Below are positions 49,591 through 58,229 of a stretch of 64,000 bases of DNA, in pieces. The notes beneath the pieces were generated by a model. It worked only from the letters and a program-made list of their open reading frames with translations. It had not been told where the DNA came from and made no database searches. Position 1 is the stretch's first letter, and every line of letters starts with the position of its first letter. Both the position numbers and the translations under genes were made by a program. Source of the stretch: JASHPR01 sp963833885 (GTDB lineage: Bacteria > Actinomycetota > Actinomycetes > Streptosporangiales > Streptosporangiaceae); NCBI GenBank assembly GCA_963833885.1, contig CAWHZU010000002.1, positions 124,001 through 188,000 on the forward strand, read 5' to 3'.

Positions 49591-49898
49591 GCGGCGTGCC
49601 CTGAGTCGGGCCCCTCGGCGCCGTAGAGAGCGGCCCGTGCGGCGGCCAGTTCTTCTGCAGTGAATCCGCCCTCGATGTCCGTGTACTCGTCGATGAGCTC
49701 GGCCAGGTTGTCCTGCTCGATCTGACGGCGCAGCGCAGCCTCGACATACGAGGAGAAGCCCCGTTTACCGACCCGGCTCCGCACCGCCTCCACGGTCCCG
49801 GCGTGCAGCGATGTGCTTACGGTCATGGTCGGCCCCGTTCCTGGGATGCCGGGCCTGCCGGTGGGGGAGGGCTCGTCGGCGCTTCGCTGTGCGGCCAT
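49587..49898 (-). CDS. Antitoxin, ribbon-helix-helix type (VapB-like)
   Basis: A 103-residue protein. The core (VSTSLHAGTVEAVRSRVGKRG, FSSYVEAALRRQIEQDNL) is a ribbon-helix-helix DNA-binding domain; the C-terminal part (LIDEYTDIEGGFTAEEL) should wrap the PIN toxin. Two start choices exist. ATG at 49826 gives the usual core. ATG at 49898 adds 24 residues, but a TAGAAT -10 element at 49910-49905 predicts transcription from exactly that ATG. Two TCTAATAGA palindromes directly upstream are likely autoregulatory operators. Confidence 0.82.
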   Translation of the reverse strand: MAAQRSADEPSPTGRPGIPGTGPTMTVSTSLHAGTVEAVRSRVGKRGFSSYVEAALRRQIEQDNLAELIDEYTDIEGGFTAEELAAARAALYGAEGPDSGHAA

Positions 49899-49905
49899 GA
49901 CACCA

Positions 49906-49927
49906 TTCTAATAGACCTTCTAATAGA
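49906..49927. promoter_or_regulatory. Tandem palindromic operators of the VapBC-like module
   Basis: TTCTAATAGA occurs at 49906-49915 and 49918-49927, a 12-bp period, and each contains the palindrome TCTA-A-TAGA. The proximal copy overlaps a TAGAAT -10 element. This spacing, about one helical turn, is typical of sites bound side by side by ribbon-helix-helix dimers. Confidence 0.65.
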
Positions 49928-50052
49928 AGGTGGGCGCCAGGTCGTTCAGCGTGCCGCCTACCACGGGCGCAGTAGCGGGAGGCCGCCGATGCCGGCCAGC
50001 GGTGTAGCCGGCGGTGGCCGCGCGGGTGACGACGCGCCGGCCACGGACCAGC

Positions 50053-51354
50053 ATGATCGAGCCCATGCTGGAAAACGAACCTGCCGGGGCGCGCCTGCCG
50101 CTGCTGTTCCTGGTCGCCGACACCGGCGGAGGGCACCGGAACGCGGCGCGGGCGGTCGGCCAGGCGCTCGAGCGCATGTACCCGGGCCGCTTCGCCCTGG
50201 CGCTGTGTGATCCGCTGGGCGGGCCGGGCTCGGCGCGGCTGCTCCGCTTCGTCGCCGGGCTGTATGGCCCGGCGACGAGGCTGGCCCCGTGGCTGTGGGG
50301 CGCCGCCTACCATGTCTGCGACTCGCGCGCGGCCATGCGGGTGCTGCACCGGGCGCTGCTGCGGCTCGCCGACCGGCCCGCGGCCGAAGCGGCAGCGGCG
50401 CACCGGCCGGCGGCAGTCGTGTCGTTCCACCCGCTTACCGGCTCCGCCGCCGTCGCCGCCAGAGATCTGGGCGCGCCAGGCGCGCCGGTCGTGACCGTCG
50501 TCACCGACCTCGCCAGGATGCACACGGCGTGGCGGTACGCCGATGCCGACGTGATCATTGCGCCGCGTCACCCTGGCCGGGGCGGCTGGGTCGCGGCCGG
50601 CCTGCCGGTGACCCGCGAGTTCTGGGGCGGCCCGCTGTGCGGCGAGGAGCGCGCGATGCTGCGCCGCTCGCTCGGCCTGCGCGAGGAGGCGTTCCTGGTC
50701 CTGGTGACCGGAGGCGGCGAGGGCAGTGGCGGCATCGCCGCCAGGACAGCCGCGATCCTGCGCCGGTTCCCTGACGTGGACATCGTCGCGGTCTGCGGGC
50801 GCAATCAGCGGCTGAGGCGCAGGCTCGACCGGCTGGCGGCGTCGGCAGGCTGCGGCGGCCGGCTGACCGTGACCGGCTTCACCCGGCACATGGCCGACTG
50901 GCTGCGGGCCTGTGACCTGGTGGTAACCAAGGCGGGCCCCGGCACGATCGCCGAGGCCACGTGCTGCGGCGCGCCGCTGCTGCTGACCTCGCACCTGCCC
51001 GGCCAGGAAACGGGCAACACCGAGATCGTCACCCGCGCCGGGGCCGGGCGCCGGGCGCGGAGCGTGCGGCGGCTGCTGGTCGAGGTCGACGGGCTGCGCC
51101 GGGACGGGGAGCGCACGCACGCGATGCGTGCCGCGTCCGCGCGCCTTGGCCGGCCCGCCGCCGCGGCCGACATCGCCGCGCTGATCGCCGGCCTGGTCAC
51201 AGCCGCGCCGCCGCCAGCCGCATCGATGTCATACGCCGACGGCGACACGCTCACCGGCGCCTACACCCTCGGTCCCGCCGCCCTGGGCTGGCAGGGGCCT
51301 GGCGTCGCGCACGGTGCGGGCGCGGCGCAGGCTCGCGAGGCGGGGCGGTGCTGA
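50053..51354 (+). CDS. MGDG synthase-type glycosyltransferase (GT28)
   Basis: A 433-residue family-28-type glycosyltransferase of the monogalactosyldiacylglycerol synthase/UgtP group. The acceptor-side signature DTGGGHRNAARAVGQALE is near residue 25, and the nucleotide-sugar side has VVTKAGPGTIAEATC and the family motif PGQETGN. It should transfer a sugar from UDP-sugar to a diacylglycerol or similar membrane lipid at the inner membrane face. The last 50 residues are Gly/Ala-rich and extend beyond the domain. ATG at 50065 is an alternative. It overlaps the next gene by seven bases. Confidence 0.88.
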   Translation: MIEPMLENEPAGARLPLLFLVADTGGGHRNAARAVGQALERMYPGRFALALCDPLGGPGSARLLRFVAGLYGPATRLAPWLWGAAYHVCDSRAAMRVLHRALLRLADRPAAEAAAAHRPAAVVSFHPLTGSAAVAARDLGAPGAPVVTVVTDLARMHTAWRYADADVIIAPRHPGRGGWVAAGLPVTREFWGGPLCGEERAMLRRSLGLREEAFLVLVTGGGEGSGGIAARTAAILRRFPDVDIVAVCGRNQRLRRRLDRLAASAGCGGRLTVTGFTRHMADWLRACDLVVTKAGPGTIAEATCCGAPLLLTSHLPGQETGNTEIVTRAGAGRRARSVRRLLVEVDGLRRDGERTHAMRAASARLGRPAAAADIAALIAGLVTAAPPPAASMSYADGDTLTGAYTLGPAALGWQGPGVAHGAGAAQAREAGRC

Positions 51355-52454
51355 CGCAGCTGCGGGTGCGGCGGGCCGCGCGCCCGCTGACCGGCCAATG
51401 GCAGCGGGTGCCGGTGCAGCCGCGCGGCAGCACCCAGCTCGGGATTAGCTTCCGGCCGCTGCAGGCCGAGGCACTGGGCCTGGAACCGCGGGCAGCCCTG
51501 CAAGCGCTGCTGCGCTACCCCTTCGAGGTCATCAGGATCGCCGCCTACTGGGACCGGCTGGAGCCGGCCCCCGGCAGGCTCGAGACCGGCGAGCTCGACC
51601 GGGTGCTCGACGCTGCCGAGCAGGCCGGCAAGCAGGTCGTCCTCGGCGTCGGCGCGGTCAAGAACTTCGGCTACCCCGAGTTCTTCGTGCCAGACCACCA
51701 CCTGGGCCGCCAACTGCCCGAGGGCACCCTGGTCACCCCGGGCGGGCAGCGAGGGCTGCTCCGGGCGGCGGAGGAGTTCCTCACCCGGGTCACAGCGCGG
51801 TACGCGGATCGCGACGCGATCATCGCCTGGCAGGTCGAGCATGAGGCCGTCGACCCGCTCGGCATGGAGCATTCCTGGCGGCTGTCCGAGGCGTTCGTGC
51901 GCGCCGAGGTCGCGGCGGTTCGGGCCGCCGACCCGGCCGGCCGGCCGGTCCTGATGAACGGCTTCCTGCCGACGTCAACGCCGGTGGCGTTGCAGCAGCG
52001 CTGGCGCACCCGGGATCAGGGTGACTCGCTGGCGGTCGCGCAGCGCCTGGCCGACATCGTCGGCGTCGACTACTACCCGCGGCACGCCCTGGCCAGCGCC
52101 GGGCCGCTGTCCGTGTACCTCGACGGCAGCCAGACCCGCAGGAGGCAGCGGCAGCTCCGGCTGCAGCTCGGCCGCGCCGCCGCCGCGGGCCGCGGGCTGA
52201 CGATCGCCGAGGGGCAGGCCGAGCCGTGGGAGGCGGTGACGACACCGCCGAACCCGGCCGGCCTGGCCATGTACAGCTGCCGCCCCGAAGATTTGATCAC
52301 GACCTACAGCCGGCTGCTGAGGCTGGCCAGCGAGTGGCGCCACGTTCTGGGAAGTTACCTGTTCTGGGGTGCGGAGTACTGGCTGGCCCGCGACCGGGAT
52401 GGGGATCCGGGCTACCTGCGTGCGTTCGCGCGCGTGCTGGACGAGAGCGGCTGA
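51348..52454 (+). CDS. Glycoside hydrolase-like TIM-barrel protein
   Basis: A 368-residue protein with the look of a clan A glycosidase (GH5/GH42-like). The barrel has YPFEVIRIAAYWDRLEP, AGKQVVLGVGAVKNFGYPEF and WQVEHEAVDPLG, where a Glu follows strand 4 as the possible acid/base, and TIAEGQAEPWEA near residue 285, a candidate nucleophile Glu. No signal peptide is visible. The GTG start has GGCGGGG upstream and overlaps the glycosyltransferase gene by seven bases, so the pair may build and trim a glycolipid or storage glycan. Exact family uncertain. Confidence 0.75.
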   Translation: MLTQLRVRRAARPLTGQWQRVPVQPRGSTQLGISFRPLQAEALGLEPRAALQALLRYPFEVIRIAAYWDRLEPAPGRLETGELDRVLDAAEQAGKQVVLGVGAVKNFGYPEFFVPDHHLGRQLPEGTLVTPGGQRGLLRAAEEFLTRVTARYADRDAIIAWQVEHEAVDPLGMEHSWRLSEAFVRAEVAAVRAADPAGRPVLMNGFLPTSTPVALQQRWRTRDQGDSLAVAQRLADIVGVDYYPRHALASAGPLSVYLDGSQTRRRQRQLRLQLGRAAAAGRGLTIAEGQAEPWEAVTTPPNPAGLAMYSCRPEDLITTYSRLLRLASEWRHVLGSYLFWGAEYWLARDRDGDPGYLRAFARVLDESG

Positions 52455-52455
52455 A

Positions 52456-53241
52456 TCAGCGGGTTCGCTCCCGGTGGCCGAACACGGCGGACCCGGCCGC
52501 CATGAGCGCGGCGAACAGTCCCGCGGTCACCGCCGCGTCGATCAGCGGGCTGCCCGACACCACCTGGCCGTAGCCGGGAGTGCCGGCGTAGAACGCGGCC
52601 CGGGTGAGCTCGACCACGTACCGCATCGGCATCAGGTGCGCGGCCACGTCCAGGTAGAAAGCGGTGCCGCGGAGCGGGACCAGGACGCCCCCGAGCACGT
52701 ACTGCGGGATGATCAGGAACTGGAAGATCTGCATGGCCGAGCGCTGATTCGGAAGTGTGGCGATCGTCGCCAGCCCGAACGCGCCGCCGAGCAGACAGCA
52801 GGCCAGGCACGGTCCGGCCAGCGCGGCGAGCTGCCCGGCCGACATCCGGACCCCGAACGCCACCGCGAACGCGACGATGCATATCCCCTGGAACACCGCG
52901 ACCAGCGTCTCCCCCGCGACCTTGCCGGTGACGAGGGTCAGCCGGGATACCGGGGCGACGAACAGCTCGCGGGAGAAGTCGTTCTCCCGGTCCTCGACGA
53001 TCGAGATCATCCCGGCCGCGGCCGACTGGAACAGGCTGGCCGCGAGCACGCCGGTGAACGCCAGCGTCACCGCGTTCAGGCCGGTGACCCTGCCCACCGT
53101 GGGCTGCAGGACCGCGCCGAGCCCGCCGATCAGCAGGACCGGGAACGCGAGGTTGACGGCCAGCCTGGGCCGGTCGCGCAGCAGCTTGGTCACGTCGCGC
53201 TGGGCGATGGCCGCGACCCCGGACAGCTCTTGGGCCAGCAC
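52456..53241 (-). CDS. ABC-2 type transporter permease
   Basis: A 261-residue permease with six helices and the ABC-2 pattern: an N-terminal amphipathic stretch (AIAQRDVTKLLRDRPRLAVNLAFPVLL, ends quoted), EDRENDFSRELFVAPVSRL as the coupling region, and a final helix. It is of the daunorubicin-resistance exporter type. GTG at 53241 lies four bases after the ATPase stop; a longer frame upstream lies within that gene. It pairs with the ATPase encoded at 53246. Substrate unknown, possibly an antibiotic or lipid. Confidence 0.87.
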   Translation of the reverse strand: MLAQELSGVAAIAQRDVTKLLRDRPRLAVNLAFPVLLIGGLGAVLQPTVGRVTGLNAVTLAFTGVLAASLFQSAAAGMISIVEDRENDFSRELFVAPVSRLTLVTGKVAGETLVAVFQGICIVAFAVAFGVRMSAGQLAALAGPCLACCLLGGAFGLATIATLPNQRSAMQIFQFLIIPQYVLGGVLVPLRGTAFYLDVAAHLMPMRYVVELTRAAFYAGTPGYGQVVSGSPLIDAAVTAGLFAALMAAGSAVFGHRERTR

Positions 53242-53245
53242 GGCG

Positions 53246-54004
53246 TCAGCCCCGCTCGACGAGCTGGAGGTAGGCGTCCTCCAGCGTCGCGCTGAGCTGG
53301 CGCGCCTTGACCTCATCGGGGCTGCCCCGCTCGATGATCCTGCCCTTGACCAGCACGCACACCGCGTCGGCCGCCTCCGCCTCGGCAAGGTAGTGCGTGG
53401 TCAGGAACACCGTGGTCCCTAGTTCCACCCTGGCTTGCGCCAGGTAAGCCCACAGGCTGCGCCTGCTCTCCGGGTCAAGGCCAGCGGTCGGCTCATCAAG
53501 GAACAGCACGGCGGGCCGGTGCATGAGCGCCCGGACGATCTCCAGCCGGCGCCGCTGCCCCCCGGACAGGGCCCGGACGCGTCGCCCGAGGAGATCGGAG
53601 AGATCCAGAACGTTAGCCATGTTCTGTATTTGGCTGCGGTAGCCGGCCGGCATCAGCCGGTACGACGGCCGCCAGGAGTAGAGCCCGTAGAGCACCGCGT
53701 GCAGCCTGATGTTCTCCTCGGCGGTCAGGTTGAGGTCGAGCGACGGCTGCTGGAACACCACGCCGAGCTCCTTGCGGACCTTGCCCTGCTCCGTGGCCAG
53801 GTCCAGGTCGGCGATCCGGACCCGGCCCGACGTCGGGGCCAGGGTCGTGGTGAGCACCGACACCGTGGTCGTCTTCCCCGCGCCGTTGGGCCCGAGCAGG
53901 CAGAACAGCTGGCCCTCGGGCACGGTGAAGCTGATCCCGCCGACGGCGTTGGCCGCCGCCGACCGGTAGCGCTTGACCAGGTGATCGACCTCGATCGCGG
54001 TCAT
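53246..54004 (-). CDS. ABC transporter ATPase (DrrA-like)
   Basis: A 252-residue ATPase of the daunorubicin resistance/DrrA group. Walker A GPNGAGKTTTVS is near residue 40, the signature LSGGQRRRLEIVRAL near 145, Walker B VLFLDEPTAGLDP near 165, and the switch His in LTTHYL. FQQPSLDLNLTAEENIRLH is the Q-loop region typical of the group. It partners with the permease at 52456. The start overlaps the cupin gene's stop by four bases, so cupin, ATPase and permease form one unit. Confidence 0.92.
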   Translation of the reverse strand: MTAIEVDHLVKRYRSAAANAVGGISFTVPEGQLFCLLGPNGAGKTTTVSVLTTTLAPTSGRVRIADLDLATEQGKVRKELGVVFQQPSLDLNLTAEENIRLHAVLYGLYSWRPSYRLMPAGYRSQIQNMANVLDLSDLLGRRVRALSGGQRRRLEIVRALMHRPAVLFLDEPTAGLDPESRRSLWAYLAQARVELGTTVFLTTHYLAEAEAADAVCVLVKGRIIERGSPDEVKARQLSATLEDAYLQLVERG

Positions 54005-54609
54005 CTGCCCGCGCCGGGCCGCGCGCGGCCGCCGGGCGACCGCACCCCCCGCAGCCGGCGGTACCGCGCGTCAAGCCCGCACCGCCCGGCCAGCCAGGCG
54101 GCCGGCCGGATCACGGCCCTGACCAGGGCTGCGGGCAGGTACGGCGCGCGCACTTCCCGCTCGAAGTCGCGCATGAACAGCGCCAGGTCCACCGGGCTCG
54201 GCAGCCTGCGCGCCGCGGCATGCTGGGCCTGCGCCATGGCCGCCGCGGTCTCCAGCAGTTGCAGCATGCTCAGCGCCGGCCAGGTCTGCACGGCGACCCT
54301 GGCGGGCCGCGGGCCGGCGTTCGCGAAGTGGTGCACGGTGCCGGGCGGCACCAGCACGGTGTCGCCCGGCCCCGCCGTGATCCGCCGGCTGCCGACCCGG
54401 AACCGCATCCACCCGTCGAGCACGGTGAAGCACTCCTCCTGCTCGGGATGGGCGTGGCTGCTCGGCACCCGCCCGCCGGGGGCGAGCAGCAGTTCCCACT
54501 CCAGGACGCCGCCGCGGTCGTCCGCGGCAGTGGCCAGGATCGTGATCTGCTCGCCGCTCAGCGGGTTGACGATGACGGGCGGCCCGGCCGCCCTCTGGTC
54601 AGCTGACAT
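54001..54609 (-). CDS. Cupin domain protein
   Basis: A 202-residue protein. Residues 25-125 form a single cupin barrel with motif 1 SSHAHPEQEECFTVLDG, holding the metal His/Glu ligands, and motif 2 GPGDTVLVPPGTVHHFANAG with the second His. The C-terminal 80 residues are helical and basic (PYLPAALVRAVIRPAAWLAG), possibly membrane-associated. It lies inside a run of ABC exporter genes and overlaps the permease gene upstream by 11 bases. It may sense or modify the exported compound. Confidence 0.85.
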   Translation of the reverse strand: MSADQRAAGPPVIVNPLSGEQITILATAADDRGGVLEWELLLAPGGRVPSSHAHPEQEECFTVLDGWMRFRVGSRRITAGPGDTVLVPPGTVHHFANAGPRPARVAVQTWPALSMLQLLETAAAMAQAQHAAARRLPSPVDLALFMRDFEREVRAPYLPAALVRAVIRPAAWLAGRCGLDARYRRLRGVRSPGGRARPGAGR

Positions 54610-55387
54610 CGCGCGGCACCGTGGTCCGGGCGGCGATCAGGGCAAGGACGACGGCCAGGCCGGCCAGCAGCGCGGCGGCCCCGGCGAACGGCAGCGCGGT
54701 GGCCGTGCTGGCCGCTCCGTGCGCGGGCCCGAACGCCGCCCCGCCGAGCTGCGACCCGGCCAGGGTGGTGGCCGCCGTGTAGGGCAGGTACGGCTGCACG
54801 CTGTTGAACAGCGCGCCGAGCAGGGACTCGATCACGATCGTCCACGCGAAGACGCCGATGACCGCGGCGAGCTGAGAGCGGATGAGCGAGCCCAGCGCGG
54901 CCCCGATCGCGGCCATGAGGGCTGCCGCGACCAGGTGGCCGAGCCCGTAGCGGACCAGCGTGATGTCACCGACCGGGACGTGGTAGCCGCGCCCGAAGAT
55001 GAAGCCCAGCGCGGTGCCGAGAGCGATCAGGTAGCCAATCAGCCCGTATATAGCGCCAAACGCGCCCGCGGCGACCGTTTTGGCGGCCAGGACCCGGTTC
55101 CGGCGCGGTGTGGCCAGGTAGGTCAGCGTGGCGGTCGAGTGCCGGAACTCGCCACTGGAGACCGTCACGCCCATCACCGCGGCCAGGACCAGCGCCCATA
55201 TCCCGCCGGTGATCACGGAGTTGAGGCCGGAGGCCACGGCGAGGGACGCGACCTTGCTTCCGCCACCGGAGAAGGTCGCCTCGAGCACCGAGAACAGGAC
55301 GGTGAGCCCGGCCGCGGCGGCGAGCAGGCCCCAGGTCATCCGGACGGTGCGGATCTTCAGCAGTTCGACGCGGATCAGCCGGGTCAT
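54599..55387 (-). CDS. ABC transporter permease
   Basis: A 262-residue membrane protein with six helices and an N-terminal amphipathic helix (RLIRVELLKIRTVRMTWGLL). The segment SSGEFRHSTATLTYLATPRR is a coupling helix often seen in ABC-2 permeases of bacitracin/lantibiotic-type exporters. It overlaps the ATPase gene at 55384 by four bases, so both form a second ABC exporter. The divergent two-component system at 56288 is a plausible regulator of these genes. Confidence 0.87.
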   Translation of the reverse strand: MTRLIRVELLKIRTVRMTWGLLAAAAGLTVLFSVLEATFSGGGSKVASLAVASGLNSVITGGIWALVLAAVMGVTVSSGEFRHSTATLTYLATPRRNRVLAAKTVAAGAFGAIYGLIGYLIALGTALGFIFGRGYHVPVGDITLVRYGLGHLVAAALMAAIGAALGSLIRSQLAAVIGVFAWTIVIESLLGALFNSVQPYLPYTAATTLAGSQLGGAAFGPAHGAASTATALPFAGAAALLAGLAVVLALIAARTTVPRDVS

Positions 55388-56094
55388 CTCGATGCCTCCC
55401 TGGTGAGCTTGAAGAAGGCGTCCTCGAGGTCCTGCGCGCCGATGGTCAGATCGGCCAGCGAGGACTGGGTGACGAGGTGCCCGCGGTCGAGGATCACCAC
55501 CGAGTCAACGGTGTGCGCGACCTCGGCCAGGATGTGACTGGACACGAGCACGGTGGCGCCCTCTGCGGCCATGCCGCGAAGCAGGTCCCGCAGCCACCGG
55601 ACGCCCTCGGGATCCAGGCCGTTGGCCGGCTCGTCCAGGATCAGCAGCCCGGGGTCGGTGAGCAGCGCGGTGGCCAGCCCAAGGCGCTGCCGCATGCCGA
55701 GCGAGAACCCGCCGATCCTGCGGTCGGCGGCCTCGGTGAGCCCGGTGAGCTCGAGCACGTCGTCGGCGCGCGACGGGTCCGCCTGCCCCGCCAGTGCCTG
55801 CACCCGGAGGTGGTTCCTCGCGGTCCGGCCGGGGTGGAAGCTGGACGCCTCGAGCACGGCGCCGACCTGGTGCAGCGGCTCGGCCAGGTCCCGGTAGGAA
55901 CTGCCGTTGATGGTGGCGGTGCCGTCATCCGGCTTGACCAGGCCGAGCAGCATCCGCAGCGTCGTGGTCTTCCCGGCGCCGTTCGGGCCGAGGAACCCGA
56001 CAACCTCGCCGGCCTCGACCGTGAAGCTCAGCCGGTCGACCGCCAGCACCTGGCCGAACCTCTTGGTCAGGCCGCGCACTTCGATCACTGACAT
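55384..56094 (-). CDS. ABC transporter ATPase
   Basis: A 236-residue ABC ATPase. Walker A FLGPNGAGKTTTLRML is near residue 35, the signature FSLGMRQRLGLATALL near 135, Walker B LLILDEPANGLDPEG near 155 and the switch His in VSSHIL. The LSFTVEAGEVVGF start and ASSFHPGRTARNHL segment match the bacitracin-exporter-like group (BcrA/DrrA). It serves the permease at 54599. It heads the leftward run of five transport-related genes; the 193-base gap to the divergent kinase gene holds their promoters. Confidence 0.92.
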   Translation of the reverse strand: MSVIEVRGLTKRFGQVLAVDRLSFTVEAGEVVGFLGPNGAGKTTTLRMLLGLVKPDDGTATINGSSYRDLAEPLHQVGAVLEASSFHPGRTARNHLRVQALAGQADPSRADDVLELTGLTEAADRRIGGFSLGMRQRLGLATALLTDPGLLILDEPANGLDPEGVRWLRDLLRGMAAEGATVLVSSHILAEVAHTVDSVVILDRGHLVTQSSLADLTIGAQDLEDAFFKLTREASR

Positions 56095-56287
56095 GACATC
56101 TCCTTTCCTGCCTGCTTCAGCGTGCCTGCCGCCACCCGTGGCGTCGTCGGTCCCACGGGCCGTCTCGGGTCGTCTGAGGCGGTAGCCAGCGGTGCCTGCG
56201 CTGCGCCAGATGCGGTAGCCGGGCAGCCCTCGACGTCACCACCCGGCCGATGCCGTTGACCGGCCGGGGCGCGTAGCGTTCAAGGCA

Positions 56288-57514
56288 GTGATGAAAGACA
56301 GGGAGCTGCCAGGACACTGGCTACGGGCGCTGCGGCCCTCGGCCGGCACCGGGGCGCCGCCGGCCTGGCCCGGCAGCGCGGGCAGCTGGGCCATCGACGC
56401 CGTGATCGCGGCCGCGGTGATCGCCTTTGAGGTGTATGTCTCGCAGCAAGCCGACTCCTGGAGCCCGCACGCACACCACCAGGCTCCGCCGGGAGTGCTG
56501 GCCCTCGTCTTGCTGGGCCTGGGCGGGGCGGCGCTGGTCGCCCGCCGCCGTTACCCGGTCGCGGTTCTGCTGGTCACCCTCGTGACCGCGATCTGGGCGG
56601 TGGAGCTCGGGGCCAAGGTGGTCTGGTTCGCGGTGATCGTGGCATTCTTCACCGCGGTCCTGGCCAGGCAGCGGGCGGCGGCGATCGGGTCATTGATCGT
56701 TGGCTACGTCGCATCCGTGTGGCCGCCGTGGCTGATCGGCCAGCGGAACCACACCTCGGTCATGTTCGCGCTCGTGCTGGCCGCCGGGCTGGTGTTCCTG
56801 CTGATCGTCGCCGAGCTGATCAGGATTCGGAGCCAGCGAGCCGCGGCGCTGGACCGAAGCCGCACGGAGGAACTTCGCCGGCGGGCCAGCGAGGAGCGGC
56901 TGCAGATGGCGCGCGACCTGCACGACATCGTCGCGCACAACATCGCGGTGATCAACGTCCAGGCGAACACGGCCCTGCACCTGATGGACCGCCAGCCGGA
57001 ACGGGCGCGGACGGCCCTGGCCACGATCAACGACGTGAGCAGGCAGGCCCTGGTCGAGCTGCGCTCGGTGCTCGGGGTGCTGCGCGACGTCGATTCCGAC
57101 GGCGTCGCCGGCGCGCCCCGGGCGCCGACCCCAGGGCTGGCCCGCCTTGGCGACCTCATCGAGAACGCGGCGGCCGCCGGGCTCGCGGTGAGCGTCGAGG
57201 AGGATGGCCAGGCGGCGGCGCTGCCCGCCGAAGTTGACCTGACCGCCTACCGGATTATTCAGGAGGCGCTCACCAACAGCGCCCGGCACTCCGGCGGCTC
57301 GGCCGCGACGGTGCACCTCGGCTACGGCGACGGCGCGCTGCTGGTCGAGGTGGACGACGACGGCGTGCTGTGTCTGCCCGGCCCGGCGCCGGCGGCCAAC
57401 GGATCCGGCCGCGGCATCGCCGGGATGACCGAGCGGGCGGCGGCTCTCGGCGGCACGCTGGAGGCGGGACCCGGCCGGCGGGCGGTTTCGGCGTCAAGGC
57501 GTGGCTGCCAGTGA
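56288..57514 (+). CDS. Sensor histidine kinase (HisKA_3), probable C-terminal frameshift
   Basis: A 408-residue NarL-type sensor kinase. Several helices occupy residues 35-170. The HisKA_3 box ERLQMARDLHDIVAHNIAVIN has the phosphorylated His, quoted over its core, and the ATPase N-box is IIQEALTNSARHSGG. The final box starts GRGIAGMTERAAALGGTLEAG. The frame then diverges after GPG; the next frame would read AGGFGVKAWLPVSDE and stop at 57525, overlapping the regulator start as ATGA. One base lost in a C run near 57473 explains it. The product as read lacks the last ATPase strand. Confidence 0.82.
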   Translation: MMKDRELPGHWLRALRPSAGTGAPPAWPGSAGSWAIDAVIAAAVIAFEVYVSQQADSWSPHAHHQAPPGVLALVLLGLGGAALVARRRYPVAVLLVTLVTAIWAVELGAKVVWFAVIVAFFTAVLARQRAAAIGSLIVGYVASVWPPWLIGQRNHTSVMFALVLAAGLVFLLIVAELIRIRSQRAAALDRSRTEELRRRASEERLQMARDLHDIVAHNIAVINVQANTALHLMDRQPERARTALATINDVSRQALVELRSVLGVLRDVDSDGVAGAPRAPTPGLARLGDLIENAAAAGLAVSVEEDGQAAALPAEVDLTAYRIIQEALTNSARHSGGSAATVHLGYGDGALLVEVDDDGVLCLPGPAPAANGSGRGIAGMTERAAALGGTLEAGPGRRAVSASRRGCQ

Positions 57515-57521
57515 GCGACGA

Positions 57522-58187
57522 ATGATCCGGGTCGCGCTGGCCGACGACCAGGAGCTGGTCAGGGCCGGGTTCGCCGCGCTGCTCGACGCCGAGGACGACA
57601 TCGAGATCGTCGGGGAGGCCGCCGACGGGGAGCAGGCGGTCAAGCTTGCCGCCGCCGCGACCCCGGACGTGCTGCTGATGGATATCCGCATGCCGCGGCT
57701 TGACGGCATCGAGGCGACCCGGCGGATCGCGGCGCTGCCCCGCCTCGGCGGCGTCCGGGTCGTGATCCTGACCACCTTCGAGCTGGACGAGTACGTATTC
57801 GAGGGGCTGCGGGCCGGTGCCTACGGGTTCCTGGTGAAGGACACCGACGCGGCGGAGCTGATCCGGGCGGTGCGGGTGGTCGCCGCGGGCGAGGCACTGC
57901 TGTCCCCGACCGTCACCAGGCGCCTCATCGCCGAGTTCGCGTCGCGAACCAGGGAGCCGACCAGCCTGGACGGCATGGATGAGCTGACCCCGCGAGAGCG
58001 CGAGGTCGTCGCGCTCATCGCCTCTGGGCTGTCCAACGACGAGATCTCCCGCAAGATCTACGTCAGCCCGTCGACCGTGAAGACGCACGCAGCCCGGGCG
58101 ATGACCAAGCTCCGCGCCAGGGACCGGGCCCAGCTCGTCGTGTTCGCCTACCAGGCCGGCCTGGTCCGGCCCGGCTGGGCGGACTGA
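57522..58187 (+). CDS. NarL/LuxR-type response regulator
   Basis: A 221-residue response regulator. The receiver (RVALADDQELVRAGF, phosphoacceptor Asp in VLLMDIRMPRLDG, Lys in FLVKDTD) covers residues 1-120. The LuxR-type HTH is LTPREREVVALIASGLSNDEIS with YVSPSTVKTHAARAM. The ATG at 57522 overlaps the ancestral stop of the kinase gene. It should control the divergent ABC exporter genes. The sequence is intact, unlike its kinase partner. Confidence 0.93.
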   Translation: MIRVALADDQELVRAGFAALLDAEDDIEIVGEAADGEQAVKLAAAATPDVLLMDIRMPRLDGIEATRRIAALPRLGGVRVVILTTFELDEYVFEGLRAGAYGFLVKDTDAAELIRAVRVVAAGEALLSPTVTRRLIAEFASRTREPTSLDGMDELTPREREVVALIASGLSNDEISRKIYVSPSTVKTHAARAMTKLRARDRAQLVVFAYQAGLVRPGWAD

Positions 58188-58229
58188 CCGGACGGCCCGT
58201 CGGCGGTCCGCGCCCGGCGCCCGGCGGCA

